A stretch of DNA of 64,000 nt from Lichina pygmaea. Taxonomy: Eukaryota; Ascomycota; Lichinomycetes; Lichinales; Lichinaceae. Both the position numbers and the translations under genes were made by a program. The DNA lies in assembly GCA_963422465.1 (NCBI GenBank), contig OY730173.1:1736001-1800000 (forward strand), read 5' to 3'. The notes beneath the pieces are model-generated. The model searched no databases and was not told the DNA's origin. It was given only the letters and a program-made list of their open reading frames with translations. Below, piece after piece: positions 31,412 through 43,265 of the stretch (its first letter is position 1; every line of letters begins with the position of its first letter).

Positions 31412-31593
31412 CATATTTTATTTTTTTATTTTTTATTTGATTCTTACACTGGTAGTAGCTTTACAGCCATGCAGATCTTCTAGCTAATAGTGAACTCCTT
31501 CAGAAAACCTTTGAAGGGATAAAAACTGAAGGCAGGGTGTGACTAGGGAATGTAACAAAAGGAATCTTGAAGTTTCTGGTAAGAGAAGAGAAT

Positions 31594-34500
31594 CTAGGTA
31601 TTGGATTGGGAATAGTGGAGTTTGAAAGCTAGATTAAACTGGTTTAGTCTTTTCAAAGACATAAACCAGTACAAGAACTTCTGTAGTAGCTCTGGGTTTG
31701 AAATAATAGTGGTGAAGTCTTGGGGATTAAAAGAGACTTGTTGTCTTTGTCTTGAATAAAGAGAGCATGAAGAGGTGATATGTTTTGCAGTTTCTTCTGC
31801 TTGGCCACACACACATAGTGGGGTAGGGAAGTCAGGAGCTCCAGCTCTGAAAAGAAAACTTGCCAGACCAATTCTTCCAGTCCTGATTTGCAGTAGCAGA
31901 CTTGCCTCAGCTTTCCGTAACTTTTTGTAGAGCTTCAGATTGTTTTTGTGTGGCTTTTGACAGAAAGTCTGCCAGCCTGGATAGCTTCTTCTTTTCTTCT
32001 CTTCCCATTGGTCTTCCCACTCTTTAGTAAAAAGCTTTTGTAGTTCTTTCTTTGAACTAGCCTGGTTAGTAGTTATTTGACTTAACCAAGTGAATTTCCA
32101 CTTAGGAGAGATAGTTGAGGATTCCTTTAAAGGTTTCTTCAAGAGAGAGGCATAGCTGGAAATAGTGGAAAAGATACTGTCAAGAAAGTATTTGAGAGGG
32201 GAGTTTTGAATAGAAGAAAGAAAACAGGCAGTGCGAAATTTAAAGTATAGGTCTAGAGGTAGAAGAAAAAGCTCACTCTCTAATAGAAAAGAAGGAGTGG
32301 CTTTGAAGGCACCCCCAATAAGTCTTAGGCATCTGTTTTGAAATAAAACAAGAGAAGAGATATTGGAGGATTTTCTTAGAGGGTTAAACCAGATCCCCAC
32401 TGCATAGCTCAGTAGAGATCTCAGTATAGCAGTGTACACCAGACATGATGTGTGAACTGGAAAGCCCCAAGTAGAATAGGAAGTTCTAGAAAGAGAAGAG
32501 AGTGCTTTCTGTACTTTTTGAAGAATATTTCTCTGGTGTTTGTGCCAGTGGAGCTTTGCATCTAGGTACACTCCAAGTACTCACACTTCTTCTTTTGGTT
32601 TGAGAATCACATTCCCCAGTCTGAGCTTGAGCTGAAGATTGTCTGATCTTCTTCTGGAAAAATGAAGTATTTCATATTTCTCAGGTGAGAAGACCATTCC
32701 ATGTCTTGCAGTCCAGGATAGACATTTGTGGTGTGTGTTCTTTAACTTCAGAAGGTTACTTTTCAAGGAGTGACCAAAAGCAAGCAGATTTGTATTATCT
32801 GCAAACCCCAGGGCAGATACACCAGAAGAGGGAGTATGCACAGTCTCATGCAATTCAGAAATGTAGAATAGAAAAAGAATAGGGGATAATGGAGAACCTT
32901 GAGGAACTCCACAATGAATAGGAATAGAATAAGACTCAGAATCATCAAAGACAAGAGTGGTAGAGTGCTTATCACAGAAGGAGTAGATCCAGGAAGCTAG
33001 CCAGGCAGGTATTCCTTTTCTTTTCAGAATTTGCTGTAGTATCTTGGGGAGAACTCTGTCATAGGCTCCTGAGATATCCAGTGAGAGTAGGGATGCAACC
33101 ATGCCTTCCTTCCAGACTTTTTCCACTTGGGAGGTTAGAAGGAAAAGTGCTGCTTCTGTGGATCTTCCTTTCCTAAAGTCCATCTGGATATCTGGCAATA
33201 GTCCAGCTTCTTCTGCTATCTTGCTTAGTCTGGCTGCAGCAATAGCTTCCATCAGCTTGCCTGTTGTGTTTAGCAGAGCTATAGGGTGCCAGGCTTTAGC
33301 TTGATTGTAGGTTCCCTTGCCAGGTTTCCTCAAGCAGACTGTTTTTGCACTCTTAAATCTTTCAGGGAAGTACTCCAGTTTCCAGCATGTTGAAGTCAGA
33401 ATAGCTAGAGCTTGGCAGAACCTAGGCCCCAGAGCTCTCAGAAATCCATTTGGCAGCTTATCTCTCCCTCCTGCTGTGAAAGGTTTCTTCTTGGCCAGAA
33501 TTTGCTCCACTTCTTCACATGTTACCTCCTGGGAGAGCTGTATCTCAGAGATAGTCTGGGAGCTTTCTGAGCCTGGTTCTGGAACTAGAGCTTTTGGAAA
33601 GAACTGTTGTGAGAAGGCTTTAGTCTTTTCCTCAAAGGTTTTGGCTATTCCTTCTTGTGTTTCCAGGTCAGGAACCAGAGGAAGATCAGGAGTCTTGTTG
33701 GCTTTGGACTTTCCCCACTTTGCAAGCTTCCAGAACTTTGAAGAGCTGGCCAGCTCATGGATTTGGTGTCTGAAAGTGTTCTGTTTTCTATCTCTGACTG
33801 CCTTTTTCTTGAGCTTAGTTGCTTGCTCAAGTTCCTCTTGACTTGCTTGCCTTTTTTGCACTTTTCTTCTTACTCTTCTTTCCTCTTTAACCTTGTTTTG
33901 GATCTCTTGATTCCACCAGGGAACTGAGTGGCCAGATTGCTTCTGGAGCTGTGTGGATTTGCTTGCTATTTCTTGGAGAAAGTTGTCAAGATACTCCAAG
34001 TACTCATCCACTTCATATTTGTCTTGGAAGTGGAAGGGCAGGTGTAGCTTCTCACACTCTACTCTTGCAAGGTTTGAGTCCAGTGTTCTCCAGTTTCTTT
34101 CTGGTTTCCAGATTTTCCTTGGAGGATCCAGGTCCAGGCAGGTTAGTACAGGTCTGTGGTCAGACCCATGAAAGAACTGAAGAGCCACTTTAGAGAAAAT
34201 CAGAGAGTTAGAAAGAGAAGAAGAAATAAAAGACAGATCAATAGAAGAACATGGTTTTTCAGAAAGAGATCTTGCTCTGGTAGGGGTGAAAGGTGCAATA
34301 GCTAAATCCAGATTTAAATCTTTCATTAGGTCTTGAAACTTGTTTGCAGTCTCAGAGTACAGTCTTCTTTTCTTTGACCAGTCTGGGTGGTGAAGATTTG
34401 AGTCTGTGAGAAGAATATGTTGTCCTTGTTCTTGTAAAGCATTTTGGAGTAAACAGAGAAGAGCTTCTGATGCCTCTGTGTAGTTTTCTTGACTTGATGG

Positions 34501-34836
34501 GGTGAAGTAGAGATTATGTACCCAAAGAGAAGTAGAAGAGTTTTCCAAGTAGATTTCAAGAGAAATAAAGTCTTTATTCCAGAAGGTAGGATGAAGAGAA
34601 GAGAGTTTCAGATTTTTATTAATAAGAAAAAGTGTTCTGCCAATCTCTGAACAGTAGAGAGGAAGAAAGGAAGAGAAAACAGTTGAAGTGCTTGTTTCTA
34701 GGTGAGAGTTTTTCCAGGGCTCTTGAAGTGCAATAATGTCCACCTCTTGGAAAGCTGAGGTTGCTAGCAGTAGCTCTTGGACTGATTGGCTTTTTTGCAC
34801 ATTATACTAGAGAAGTGTCAGCTTTGTGTCTTTCAT
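31594..34836 (-). pseudogene. LINE L-c ORF2: endonuclease, reverse transcriptase, C-terminal zinc finger
   Basis: ORF2 of about 1,080 codons, starting at ATG 34,836-34,834, which overlaps the ORF1 stop as ATGA. Domains: AP endonuclease (DIIALQEPW, TDSNLHHPDW, GSDHRPVL) in the first 230 residues; RT (AGGRDKLPNG, SLDISGAYDRV, IHCGVPQGSPLSP) at about 430-700; a C-terminal C-x-C-x8-H-x4-C finger near 31,790-31,840 and no RNase H that I can see. Stops are TAG at 34,809-34,807 (codon 10, CAG in L-b) and TGA at 32,583-32,581 (CGA in L-b). The RT active-site box reads FADN where L-b has FADD (codon 32,796-32,794). This element is therefore dead, although it is otherwise long and open. Confidence 0.88.
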
Positions 34837-35502
34837 GCAGACATCTCAGCATCAAAGATCTTGAAGGAGTTAGCTGGTAGCTTTCCTCCAGAGTTGGCTG
34901 ATCTTGAAGAAAGAATTTGCACTTCTGGGAGTGCACCTCTGAGTCTCTCTGAGCTTCTGCTTGGCTCAGCTGTTTTACGTTTTTTCCCCCCTGGTAGAGA
35001 CTGAGAGAGAGGGAAAGACATAACTGGGGGAGGTTGTAGAGCTGGAACAGAGGTAGCTGTTGGGATCTCATATTTTCCTGGGCGTGTGTTCCATACTTCT
35101 CTTGCCTTCTTGGCTGCTTCCTGGCGTACTGGACAGACACTGGCCCAGGCTGGGTGAGCTCCTCTGCAGTTGCAGCATTTTGGCTTGAGAAGCTGTTCAG
35201 GAACTTGGCAGGCTCTCCTTTCATGCTGGCCTCCACAGGCACCACACACAGCTTTGTTCTTGCAGAAGCGTGCTTGGTGCCCATAGCCAAAGCACTTGAA
35301 ACATTGTGCAATAACTGTGTCTGCCAGAAAAGGTTCTGCTTCATGCATCCTGTGCCCCAGCACTAGCCCACTCTCAATCAAAAGATTGGCTTGTTCAGGG
35401 GTAGCCAGATCCAGGTGGAGAGAGGTAACTGGCTTCTTTTGAGCTATAGCCTTCTTAGACCAGTAGGCTCTCAGGATGGTGATTTGCTTGCTCAGAGATG
35501 GG
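34833..35502 (-). pseudogene. LINE L-c ORF1, C-terminal part with three zinc knuckles
   Basis: Minus-strand continuation of ORF1 from 42,043 across the Gypsy-B insertion. It carries three CCHC-type knuckles (CFKCFGYGHQARFC, CGACGGQHERRAC, CCNCRGAHPAWASVC) and ends with TGA at 34,835-34,833. The Trp codon lost in L-b is intact here. No stop is seen in this part. Confidence 0.85.
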
Positions 35503-36102
35503 TGTTACGACCCAGGGGATAGGAGCCACTTATTTATAGGCAATCCGGCCACAGGCCAGGCAAGAGGACACCATGGAAGTCAAGTGACCAACCAACAAGG
35601 GGTCACGTGACTGTCGAGACACACACGGGAGTCTCAACGCAGGATGCATGAAGCATCAAGACAATCTCACCAGTCTTGACACAGGATGCATGAAGCATCA
35701 AGACAATCTCACCAGTCTCGACGCAGGATGCATGAAGCATCAAGACAATCTCACCAGTCTTGACGCAGGGTGCATAACATAGTGGGACTGTTGAGACAAT
35801 CTCACCTGTCTTGACGTCAAGACTGTCAAGACAATCTTGACTATCTTGACAGGCCAGCACTATATAGTCCAGTGATAGTTCCCTTATGGAACAATCGTCT
35901 TCAACTTATGTTGTGATCCAGACAACTAGATCTACTTCAATACAATCCTTTGTACAAAGCTGTTGATCAGGTGTCATCACCACCACGTTCCACCAAACCC
36001 CTTCGCACTCCTTGACACTCCTCTCCTGCGAGAACCAACCCGCCTTCCACCTCTCGCCCTAATCCTATACTTGGATAGGACAGTACAGTACAGACTGCAA
36101 CA
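35503..36102 (+). repeat. Gypsy-B copy 2, 5' LTR
   Basis: 600 bp, TGTTACGACCC...TGCAACA. Contains the 42-bp tandem hairpin units (35,635-35,770) and a TATA box TATATAG at 35,861-35,867. Confidence 0.92.
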
Positions 36103-36120
36103 CTTTGAAGACTCTCAAGG

Positions 36121-36948
36121 ATGAGTACCTCAGGAGCAACCAACCCTAACTTCCCAGATGGAAAGATTAGTGTCGCCAAGCCAGACCTGTTCTACGGTGA
36201 AAGAAACAAGGTCAACGACTGGCTTATGCAACTCCAAGTCTACTTTCAATTCCAACCAGAGACAAAGCTGCCTAAGGAAAAGTGGCCCCTCTTTGTAACC
36301 ACTTACATGAGAGGCAATGCTTATCGATGGATCAAGCCCTACGTCAACAAACATCTCTCAGGAAACAGAGACCACGACAGCACAACAGAATAGATGACAA
36401 AATACACGTGATTCAAGGACAAGATCAAAAAGATCCTTGGACTATCTAACAAAGACAAAGTGGCTATACGAATGATCCAGCACATCAAACAACAACGCTC
36501 AGCCGCAGAGTACACCACGCAGTTCAAACAATACTCAGTACTGACTGACTGGGACAACAACACCCTGATGGTCATGTACTGACGTGGACTTAAGGAAAAC
36601 ATGAAGGATGAAATCACCTTCAACGGATGAGTGGTCAACACACTGGATGAACTCATCATACAAGCAATCAACATCAATAACAAACTATTTGAGTGAGTGA
36701 TGGAGAAACACCACGACAGAGGATACAGCCACCCTGCATGGCATGTGAGCAACCACTACAAGCTGCCTAACAAGGCACCACCACATGATCCATATGGCTA
36801 TGCACCCATGGAACTGGATGCAGTCCACTACAAGGGAAGGTTCACGAAGGGAAGGAACAACAAAAAGGGGAAAGTACTGAAGTGCTATGCCTGTGGCAAG
36901 CTAGGCCACATGGTGAAAGACTGTTGTTCAAAGAACAAGGTGCACTGA
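36121..36948 (+). pseudogene. Gypsy-B copy 2 gag
   Basis: Starts MSTSGATNPNFPDGK 18 bp after the LTR. The capsid-like part contains 'WLMQLQVYFQFQPE' and a CCHC knuckle (CYACGKLGHMVKDC) lies near 36,880-36,925. Broken fossil. Confidence 0.85.
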
Positions 36949-37053
36949 CAGCAACTTAATACACTCAACAGAGACTGGAATGTCATCAAGCCAGAGGACC
37001 CACCAGGAGAGACTCAGCTATCCCTTGAACAATAGGGCAACTACAATCAGATA

Positions 37054-40000
37054 TTGGAAGCAGCCCACCAACTGGCAACATCAGGAGGCAAGGACCTACC
37101 AGAACTGATAGGTCAGGACAAGGGACACAAGCCCTTAACCACCTCTGATAGGGACCAAGACAAACCCACGTCTATCAAAGAAGAAATACCACAAGGAAGC
37201 TATGCTTACAGCATGGACCCACGAAATCTACGGCACGGTGAACTACAGTGGAGGTTTTGCACAAAGCACTACTGCACCCACCACGAACAACTACAAAGGT
37301 ACAGAGGACATTCACCCTACCACGCCACCTGCCACAAGCATTGGGTCAATTGCGAGAAGGATGTGTGTGAGATCTATCTTTGGGACAAACACCAACACAC
37401 TGCATTCCCTGGGCACACACATGATTGGCACAAACACCTCATGTTCCTACAGCAAGGCAACAACCACAACTGCTACGTCAACAATTGGCAGTACTGCCTC
37501 AAGCCTGGATGTGACAAGCATCAGCAAGACAAATTCATGAACAGATTCCTCAGGACTGATGGGAATGGCTGGACCTATTGCCCAGTCAGTGGAAAGACAC
37601 TTCGATCAGGAAAAGACTGAACTCCCTTGTCAAGGGGTGACATCAGGAGCTCAACAACATGACCCCTAGCAACACAAAGCACCTGTGATTGCCTGTGTCA
37701 CTACACGCCAACACGCCAGTACAGACATACGCACTTGTTGACTCTGGAGCCAGTGGGAACTACATTTCAAGACAACTTTACAACACCCTCAGCACTGGAA
37801 GGAGACACAAGCAGCAGCTCTATCAACTCACGATGGCAAATGGACAGACAGAGCTAGTCTGCCATGAGACACAGCCAATGGAAATAGTTACCAGACACCA
37901 TACTGAAAGGATCCACCTTGATATTGTCAAGTTGGCCACTCAGGATATCTATTTGGGGATGCCTTGGCTAAAGAAGCACAACCCAGTTGTTAACTGGAAG
38001 ACAGGAGTACTCACGTTTAGGAACTGCACTAACAACACAGCTCAGACCTATTACCAGCCACAGAAGGCGTGGACAGATGAGGGAAGGAGTCCTCAGTGGA
38101 ACCTCACTGACAGAAAGGACAACTCTCAAGAGAAGAGGTCCACCTTGACAGGCACACCCTGGAACCAGGTGGCCAAACAGTCAGAGATGAAGAGAGAGGA
38201 AGTTGTTAACCCTCTGGAGATCTCTGAAGAGTACCGACCTGGGTATAATAACCTCTTTCAGGAAGAGACAACAACAGCAGTGTTGTCTAAGCACCAACCT
38301 TGGGATCATGAGATCAAGTTGCAACCAGGGACGGAGCCAGGATTTGGACCAATTTACCAGTTATCAGAGAAAGAGCTCCAAGTACTTCGCGAGTACCTGG
38401 AGGAAAACCTGAAAAAGAGTTTCATTCAAGAATCTCAATCGCCAGCAGGATACCCGATACTATTTGCACCAAAGAAAGATGGAAGTCTTCGACTTTGTGT
38501 GGATTACAGGAAACTCAACAACATTACCATCAAGAACTGATATCTGTTGCCAAACACAAACGAATTGTGAGACAGGATCAGCCAAGCTACAATCTTTACC
38601 AAGCTGGACTTGAAAAGAGCATACCACCTGATACGCATGAAAGAAGGAGAAGAATGGAAGACAGCCTTCAGAACCTGATACAGACACTACAAGTATCTGG
38701 TTATGCTATTCAGACTCACAAATGCACCAGCAACATGTCAAGCATTGATCAACAACGTCATCAGAGCACACCTGGACCAAACAGCTATCACCTACCTGGA
38801 CAACATTCTTGTCTACTCGAACACACAACAAGAACATACCAAACATGTGAAGGATGTTCTACGATGCCTACAAGAGGCAGAGCTCAAGCTCAACCCAAAG
38901 AAATGTGAGTTCAACAAACCAGAAGTTGAATTCCTCAGATATATCATAGGGATTGAAGGGATCAAGATTGACTCTGAGAAAATCAAAGTGATTCAGCAAT
39001 AGCCAACACTGACATCAGTTAAGAAAGTACAAGCCTTCCTAGGATTTGCCAACTTCAACTGACAGTTCATCAAGAACTACTCACAGATGGCAACACCACT
39101 GACAGAACTCACAAAGAAGGACGTGGAGTACTGGTGGACGGAGAGACAACAAAAAGTATTCCAACAGCTCAAGGACACTTGCGCCAAGGAACCAGTTCTC
39201 CTCAACTTCAAGACAGGCCAACCAACACGAATCAAGACAGATGCTTCAGATCAGGCAGTGGAAGCATGTCTATACCAACAGGCAGACAGCAAGTGGCACC
39301 CAGTTGCCTACTACTCGCAAAAAATAACACAAGCAGAACAAAACTATGATATCCACGATAAAGAGCTACTGGCAGTTGTCAACGCACTCAAACACTGGAG
39401 AGTGTACGCAGAAAGCAGTTCTGAACTCACCATTCTCACAGACCACAAGAATCTGACAACATTCACAACAACCAAGAAGCTGAACAGATGGCAAGTCAGA
39501 TAGGCTGAACTCCTAGGGCAACACAAGTTCAAGATCTTGTACATCCCTGGACAAGACAATAGGAGAGCAGACACACTAAGCTGACGAAAAGACTACATGG
39601 AAGATGATGAACACCAAGGAATGATCTTACAGCAGGACCAGCAAGGAAACCTGGTGCCTCAACCACAGATCAACAAGCTCACGGCAGACAACACTGAAGA
39701 ACTAATAAGGAACTACCATGATAATCCAGCACATAGTCACCCAGGAATCTCCAAGACCACAGACCTTATCCAACAGGCAGGGAACAATGTCATTAACCTC
39801 TGACAACATGTCACAAACTACATCAGCAAGTGTCTACTATGCCAGAAAAACAAACATGGAAGACATAAGCTATACGGAGAAGGACACCCGAACATGATAC
39901 TGAGAGGCCTGTGGGAAGATGTGTCAATGGACTTCATCATAAAGCTACCCAAGTCCAAAGACCCAGTCACAGGAATCACCTACGACTTGATTATGGTGAT

Positions 40001-40950
40001 AGTGGACAGATTCACAAAATATCTAATAGTGGTACCATTCAAGGAGACCCACACAGCAGAACAGTTGGGACACCTCTTACTGGACAGATTGGTCAGAGAC
40101 CACGGAGTTCCAATCATGATCATTACAGACAGAGATAAACTCTTCACATCCAACTACTGGAAGACAATCAGTGCAGCCATGGGAACAAAACCCAAAATGT
40201 CTACAGCCTATCACCCACAAACTGATGGCCAGACAGAGTGAGCGAACCAAGTCCTGGAGACTTACTTACAGCATTACATCAACAAGACCCACAGCAATTG
40301 GGTACAGTTATTACCGGTGGCACAGCTGGCAATCAACCAGCACAGATCAGACTCAACAAAGGAATTGCCATTTTTTGCCAATTTTGGATGACATGCGAAC
40401 ATCAGGATGCCAAGCAGAGCTTCACCAAACACAGAGAAAGCACTCCGACACGACAAGCTCCTACGACAAACACACACGATGATGAGGCACTACCTTCAAG
40501 ATACCTCAGAAAGAATGCAATGTCAAATAGACAAGAAATCAAAAATGGCACCTCAGCTAAAGAAGGGGGATAAAGTCTACCTCCTCACAAGAAATTGGAG
40601 AACAAAGAAACCAAGAACAAAGAAACTGGACCATGTTAAGGTCAGACCATTTTCAGTCAAAGAAAAAACTGGACCAGTCAACGTCAGACTGCGACTACCA
40701 AGAGATGCTCAGGTACACCCAAACTTTCACATCTCAATGATCAAATTAGCTGACCAGAGCACACCCTTGCAGGAAATGTTTCATTACCAACCAGAGGAAG
40801 AACAGGAATTTGAGGCTGAACAGATCCTGAAGAGAAAAGGTCAGTGATACCTTGTCAAGTGGAAAAACTACCCAGACTCGGAAAATACCTGGGAGCCACT
40901 CAGGAACCTCGCGAACTGCCAGCTCCTCCTGCAGCAGTTCCGGCAGAAGC
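37054..40950 (+). pseudogene. Gypsy-B copy 2 pol region
   Basis: A Cys/His-rich block, then protease ([13 protein letters not shown] near 37,730), RT ([26 protein letters not shown]), RNase H (KTDASDQAV; DKELLAVVNALKHWR), and integrase with the HHCC region near 39,730-39,850. The core follows (MDFIIKLPKSKD; ITDRDKLFTS; STAYHPQTDGQTE) and a chromodomain lies near 40,800-40,920 ([12 protein letters not shown]). Broken in many places. Confidence 0.88.
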
Positions 40951-41085
40951 AGGACTGAACAGCTCGGCCTGCAGCGCGGACATGTCAATGACTGTCGCCG
41001 ACAAGTCTTCACTATCTACCTCTATTTCAGCAACAAGGCACTGGAGCTTCTTCTTTGCTCAACCCTCAGCACCCTCAAGAACCTT

Positions 41086-41277
41086 TCACTTTCGGGACAC
41101 ACAAGCCTGCAGCTCGGCAAGCTGCTCAACAAGAGTATCCTGCTTGGCCTCATCAACAGCCAAATCCTCGCAAAGGTTATCCTGAGTCATGTTCAGCGAC
41201 TCCCAAGAAAGTGACACACAGGACTTCCCACGACAAGTGCATTCAGCGCACTTCAACTTATCGTTGTTGTCAGACAT
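41086..41277 (-). other. Short antisense Cys-rich/coiled-coil ORF in Gypsy-B copy 2
   Basis: On the strand opposite to gag-pol, between the chromodomain and the 3' LTR, an ORF of 63 codons begins MSDNNDKLKC. It has a cysteine cluster (C-x2-C-x-C-x4-C) followed by a Leu/Glu-rich stretch (LVEQLAELQA) that looks like a short coiled coil. Its position and make-up mirror the antisense ORF of Gypsy-A, but there is no sequence similarity I can see and it lacks the six-Cys pattern. The matching part of Gypsy-B copy 1 is deleted, so conservation cannot be tested here. Confidence 0.4.
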
Positions 41278-41423
41278 TCAGAAGCAGGGCTTGTGGTTCA
41301 AAACACAGAAGTCACACAGAGCAAGCAACACAAAGTTATGATCACAGATCTGGGCTGCCAGTTGGTTTCAGTAAGCAGAGGCACGTGATTTTGCAGACAT
41401 ACTCAAGAATTCATCAGGACGAT

Positions 41424-41444
41424 GAATGAAGGAGAGGAGGGTAG
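41424..41444 (+). other. Polypurine tract of Gypsy-B copy 2
   Basis: A purine run (core GAAGGAGAGGAGGG) directly before the 3' LTR, in the position expected for the plus-strand primer. Confidence 0.8.
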
Positions 41445-42042
41445 TGTTACAACCCAGGGGATGGGAGCCACTCATTTATAGGCAATCCAGCCGCGGGCCA
41501 GGCAAGAGGACACCATGGAAGTCAAGTGACCAACCAACAAGGGGTCACGTGACTGTCAAGACACACAGGAGTCTTGATGCAGGATGCATGAAGCATCGAG
41601 ACAATCTCACCAGTCTTGACGCAGCATGCATGAAGCATCAAGACAATCTCACCAGTCTCAACGCAGGATGCATGAAGCATCAAGACAATCTCACCAGTCT
41701 TGACGCAGGGTGCATAACATGGTGGGACTGTCAAGACAATCTCACCTGTCTTGACGTCGAGACTGTCAAGACAATCTCAACCATCTTGACAGGCCAGCAC
41801 TATATAGTCCGGCGATAGTTCCCTTATGGAACAATCATCTTCAACTCATGTTGTGATCCAGACAACTAGATCTACTTCAATACAATCCTTTGTACGAAGC
41901 CGTTGATCAGGTGTCATCACCACCACGTTCCACCAAACCCCTTCGCGCTCCTTGACACTCCTCTCCTGCGAGAACCAACCCGCCTTCCACCTCTCGCCCT
42001 AATCCTATACTCGGATAGGACAGTACGGTACGGACCGCAACA
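41445..42042 (+). repeat. Gypsy-B copy 2, 3' LTR
   Basis: 598 bp, TGTTACAACCC...CGCAACA, with the same 42-bp hairpin units (about 41,575-41,710). Confidence 0.92.
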
Positions 42043-42769
42043 ATGGGTTACTGTTCTGGATTATCTGGCGGGTTTTCTCCAGGTCTTCAGGTTGGATATC
42101 TTCTGTTCTGACTCCATGGATCAGAACTGGAAATCTCTTGGGCTGGATGGTTGCTTCCTTTGTGAAGATAGCTGATACCCAGGCAGGGTTTTTCTCTAGG
42201 AAGACTTTAGTCTCTTGGCTTTCTGTGTTAATAAGGATATCCCCTGAAGGAAGTTTCCTTACTGCTCTGACCTGCTTGTTGTAGGGGCTGGGTAGTCTGT
42301 CTTGAAGAGTCTGGAAAAGCTGGATGTGAGTTCTATTAGCCATGTCAGGTGGCTGGATACCAGGATGTACAAGAACTTCTTTGAGAATTCTTGCAGTTAG
42401 AGGGATTTGTGCTGGAATAGATTTTTGGACAGCCTGGGCATATGATGGCTTGGCTTCTTGTTTGTCCAGCCGCTTGTTGATATTCTCCAGCTCCTGGAAG
42501 ATTCTGTTGGTGAGGCCAGTGGAGCTAGACTGGGCTTCTGTAGGGAAGAAGTTCTTTTTGATATTTTCCCAGCTTTTCAGAATAGATTCTGGGACTGGTT
42601 GAGTTTTGATCCAGGAGTCTACTAGTTTGTAGTCACTCTGGGGAGCTGGTTGGGGGGTAGGAGAGCTGGACTGGGTGCTAGCCAGACTGGGAGCTGGTTG
42701 GGAGAGTATAGCTGGTGTAGCTCTGGTGTTACTTTCTGAAAAGGTGGGTTTTTTCTTCTTGGGAGCCAT
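42043..42769 (-). pseudogene. LINE L-c ORF1, N-terminal part
   Basis: Starts at ATG 42,769 (MAPKKKKPTFSES), with a Ser/Pro/Thr-rich linker, a short coiled segment (LENINKRLDKQEAKPSYAQ) and a basic region (AVRKLPSGDILINTES) conserved with L-a, L-b and L-d. The frame is open up to the Gypsy-B insertion and continues at 35,502. About 500 bp of 5'UTR lie upstream, to about 43,265. Confidence 0.85.
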
Positions 42770-43265
42770 GTTAGAGATTGTTTGGCACTGGTTGGGTGTT
42801 TCCTGTCTGCAGAGTACTGCCAGAAAGAAGAGTCACCTGGTTTCCCAGCAGTAATAATCTAGTCCTGGGACCAATCCCCAAGACTAGACTTTCCTGGGCA
42901 GCTTTTTCCAACTAAGCTCTGGGCAAAGCTAGAAGTATTAACCTAGACTAGGGACCAGACCCCCTATCTAGACTTTCCTTGAGCCAAAGACTCTGCTAGC
43001 TCCAGAGTCAGTCAGACTCTAACCATTCCTCTTATCCTGAGACTCTCTCTCTGGTTGTGGGTAGATTGCTGGTTGTTGAAGAAGAAGATCGTGGATTCAA
43101 GATCACAACTTTTGACAAACAGGTGTGATTCTCAAAGGTGATGGGTTTTCACCTTAAGGTTTGGGTGGTTTCAGAGAGGAACTCGGCTGTTTTCCAGAAC
43201 ATATGACAAATTGTGGTGTTTGTCAAAAATGATGGTCCTTGAAGAACGTGGTTCTGGGAAGAGTT

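Larger units (their letters stand above)
35503..42042 (+). mobile_element. Gypsy-B copy 2: broken Ty3/Gypsy chromovirus with both LTRs
   Basis: 6,540 bp, LTRs 35,503-36,102 (600 bp) and 41,445-42,042 (598 bp), differing by roughly 4% by eye. It is flanked by a perfect duplication ATGGG (35,498-35,502 and 42,043-42,047) within ORF1 of LINE L-c. Order: gag (36,121-36,950), Cys/His block (about 37,054-37,620), protease and RT (about 37,689-39,000), RNase H (39,087-39,580), integrase with chromodomain (39,597 to about 40,950), a short antisense ORF, polypurine tract, 3' LTR. It has about ten or more breaks. Confidence 0.93.
31412..43265 (-). mobile_element. LINE L-c: nearly intact full-length LINE, minus strand, split by Gypsy-B copy 2
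   Basis: A full-length element of about 5.3 kb without its insertion. The 3' tail (AAAAT-type, read on minus) is at 31,412-31,440 and the 5' end is near 43,265. Gypsy-B copy 2 interrupts ORF1 (35,503-42,042, duplication ATGGG). ORF1 is open on both sides of the insertion; ORF2 has two in-frame stops. The left flank is Gypsy-B copy 1 integrase, but the right flank is a plus-strand LINE 3' end instead of the rest of that Gypsy, so target sequence was lost at the 5' junction or the locus was rearranged later. Confidence 0.9.
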
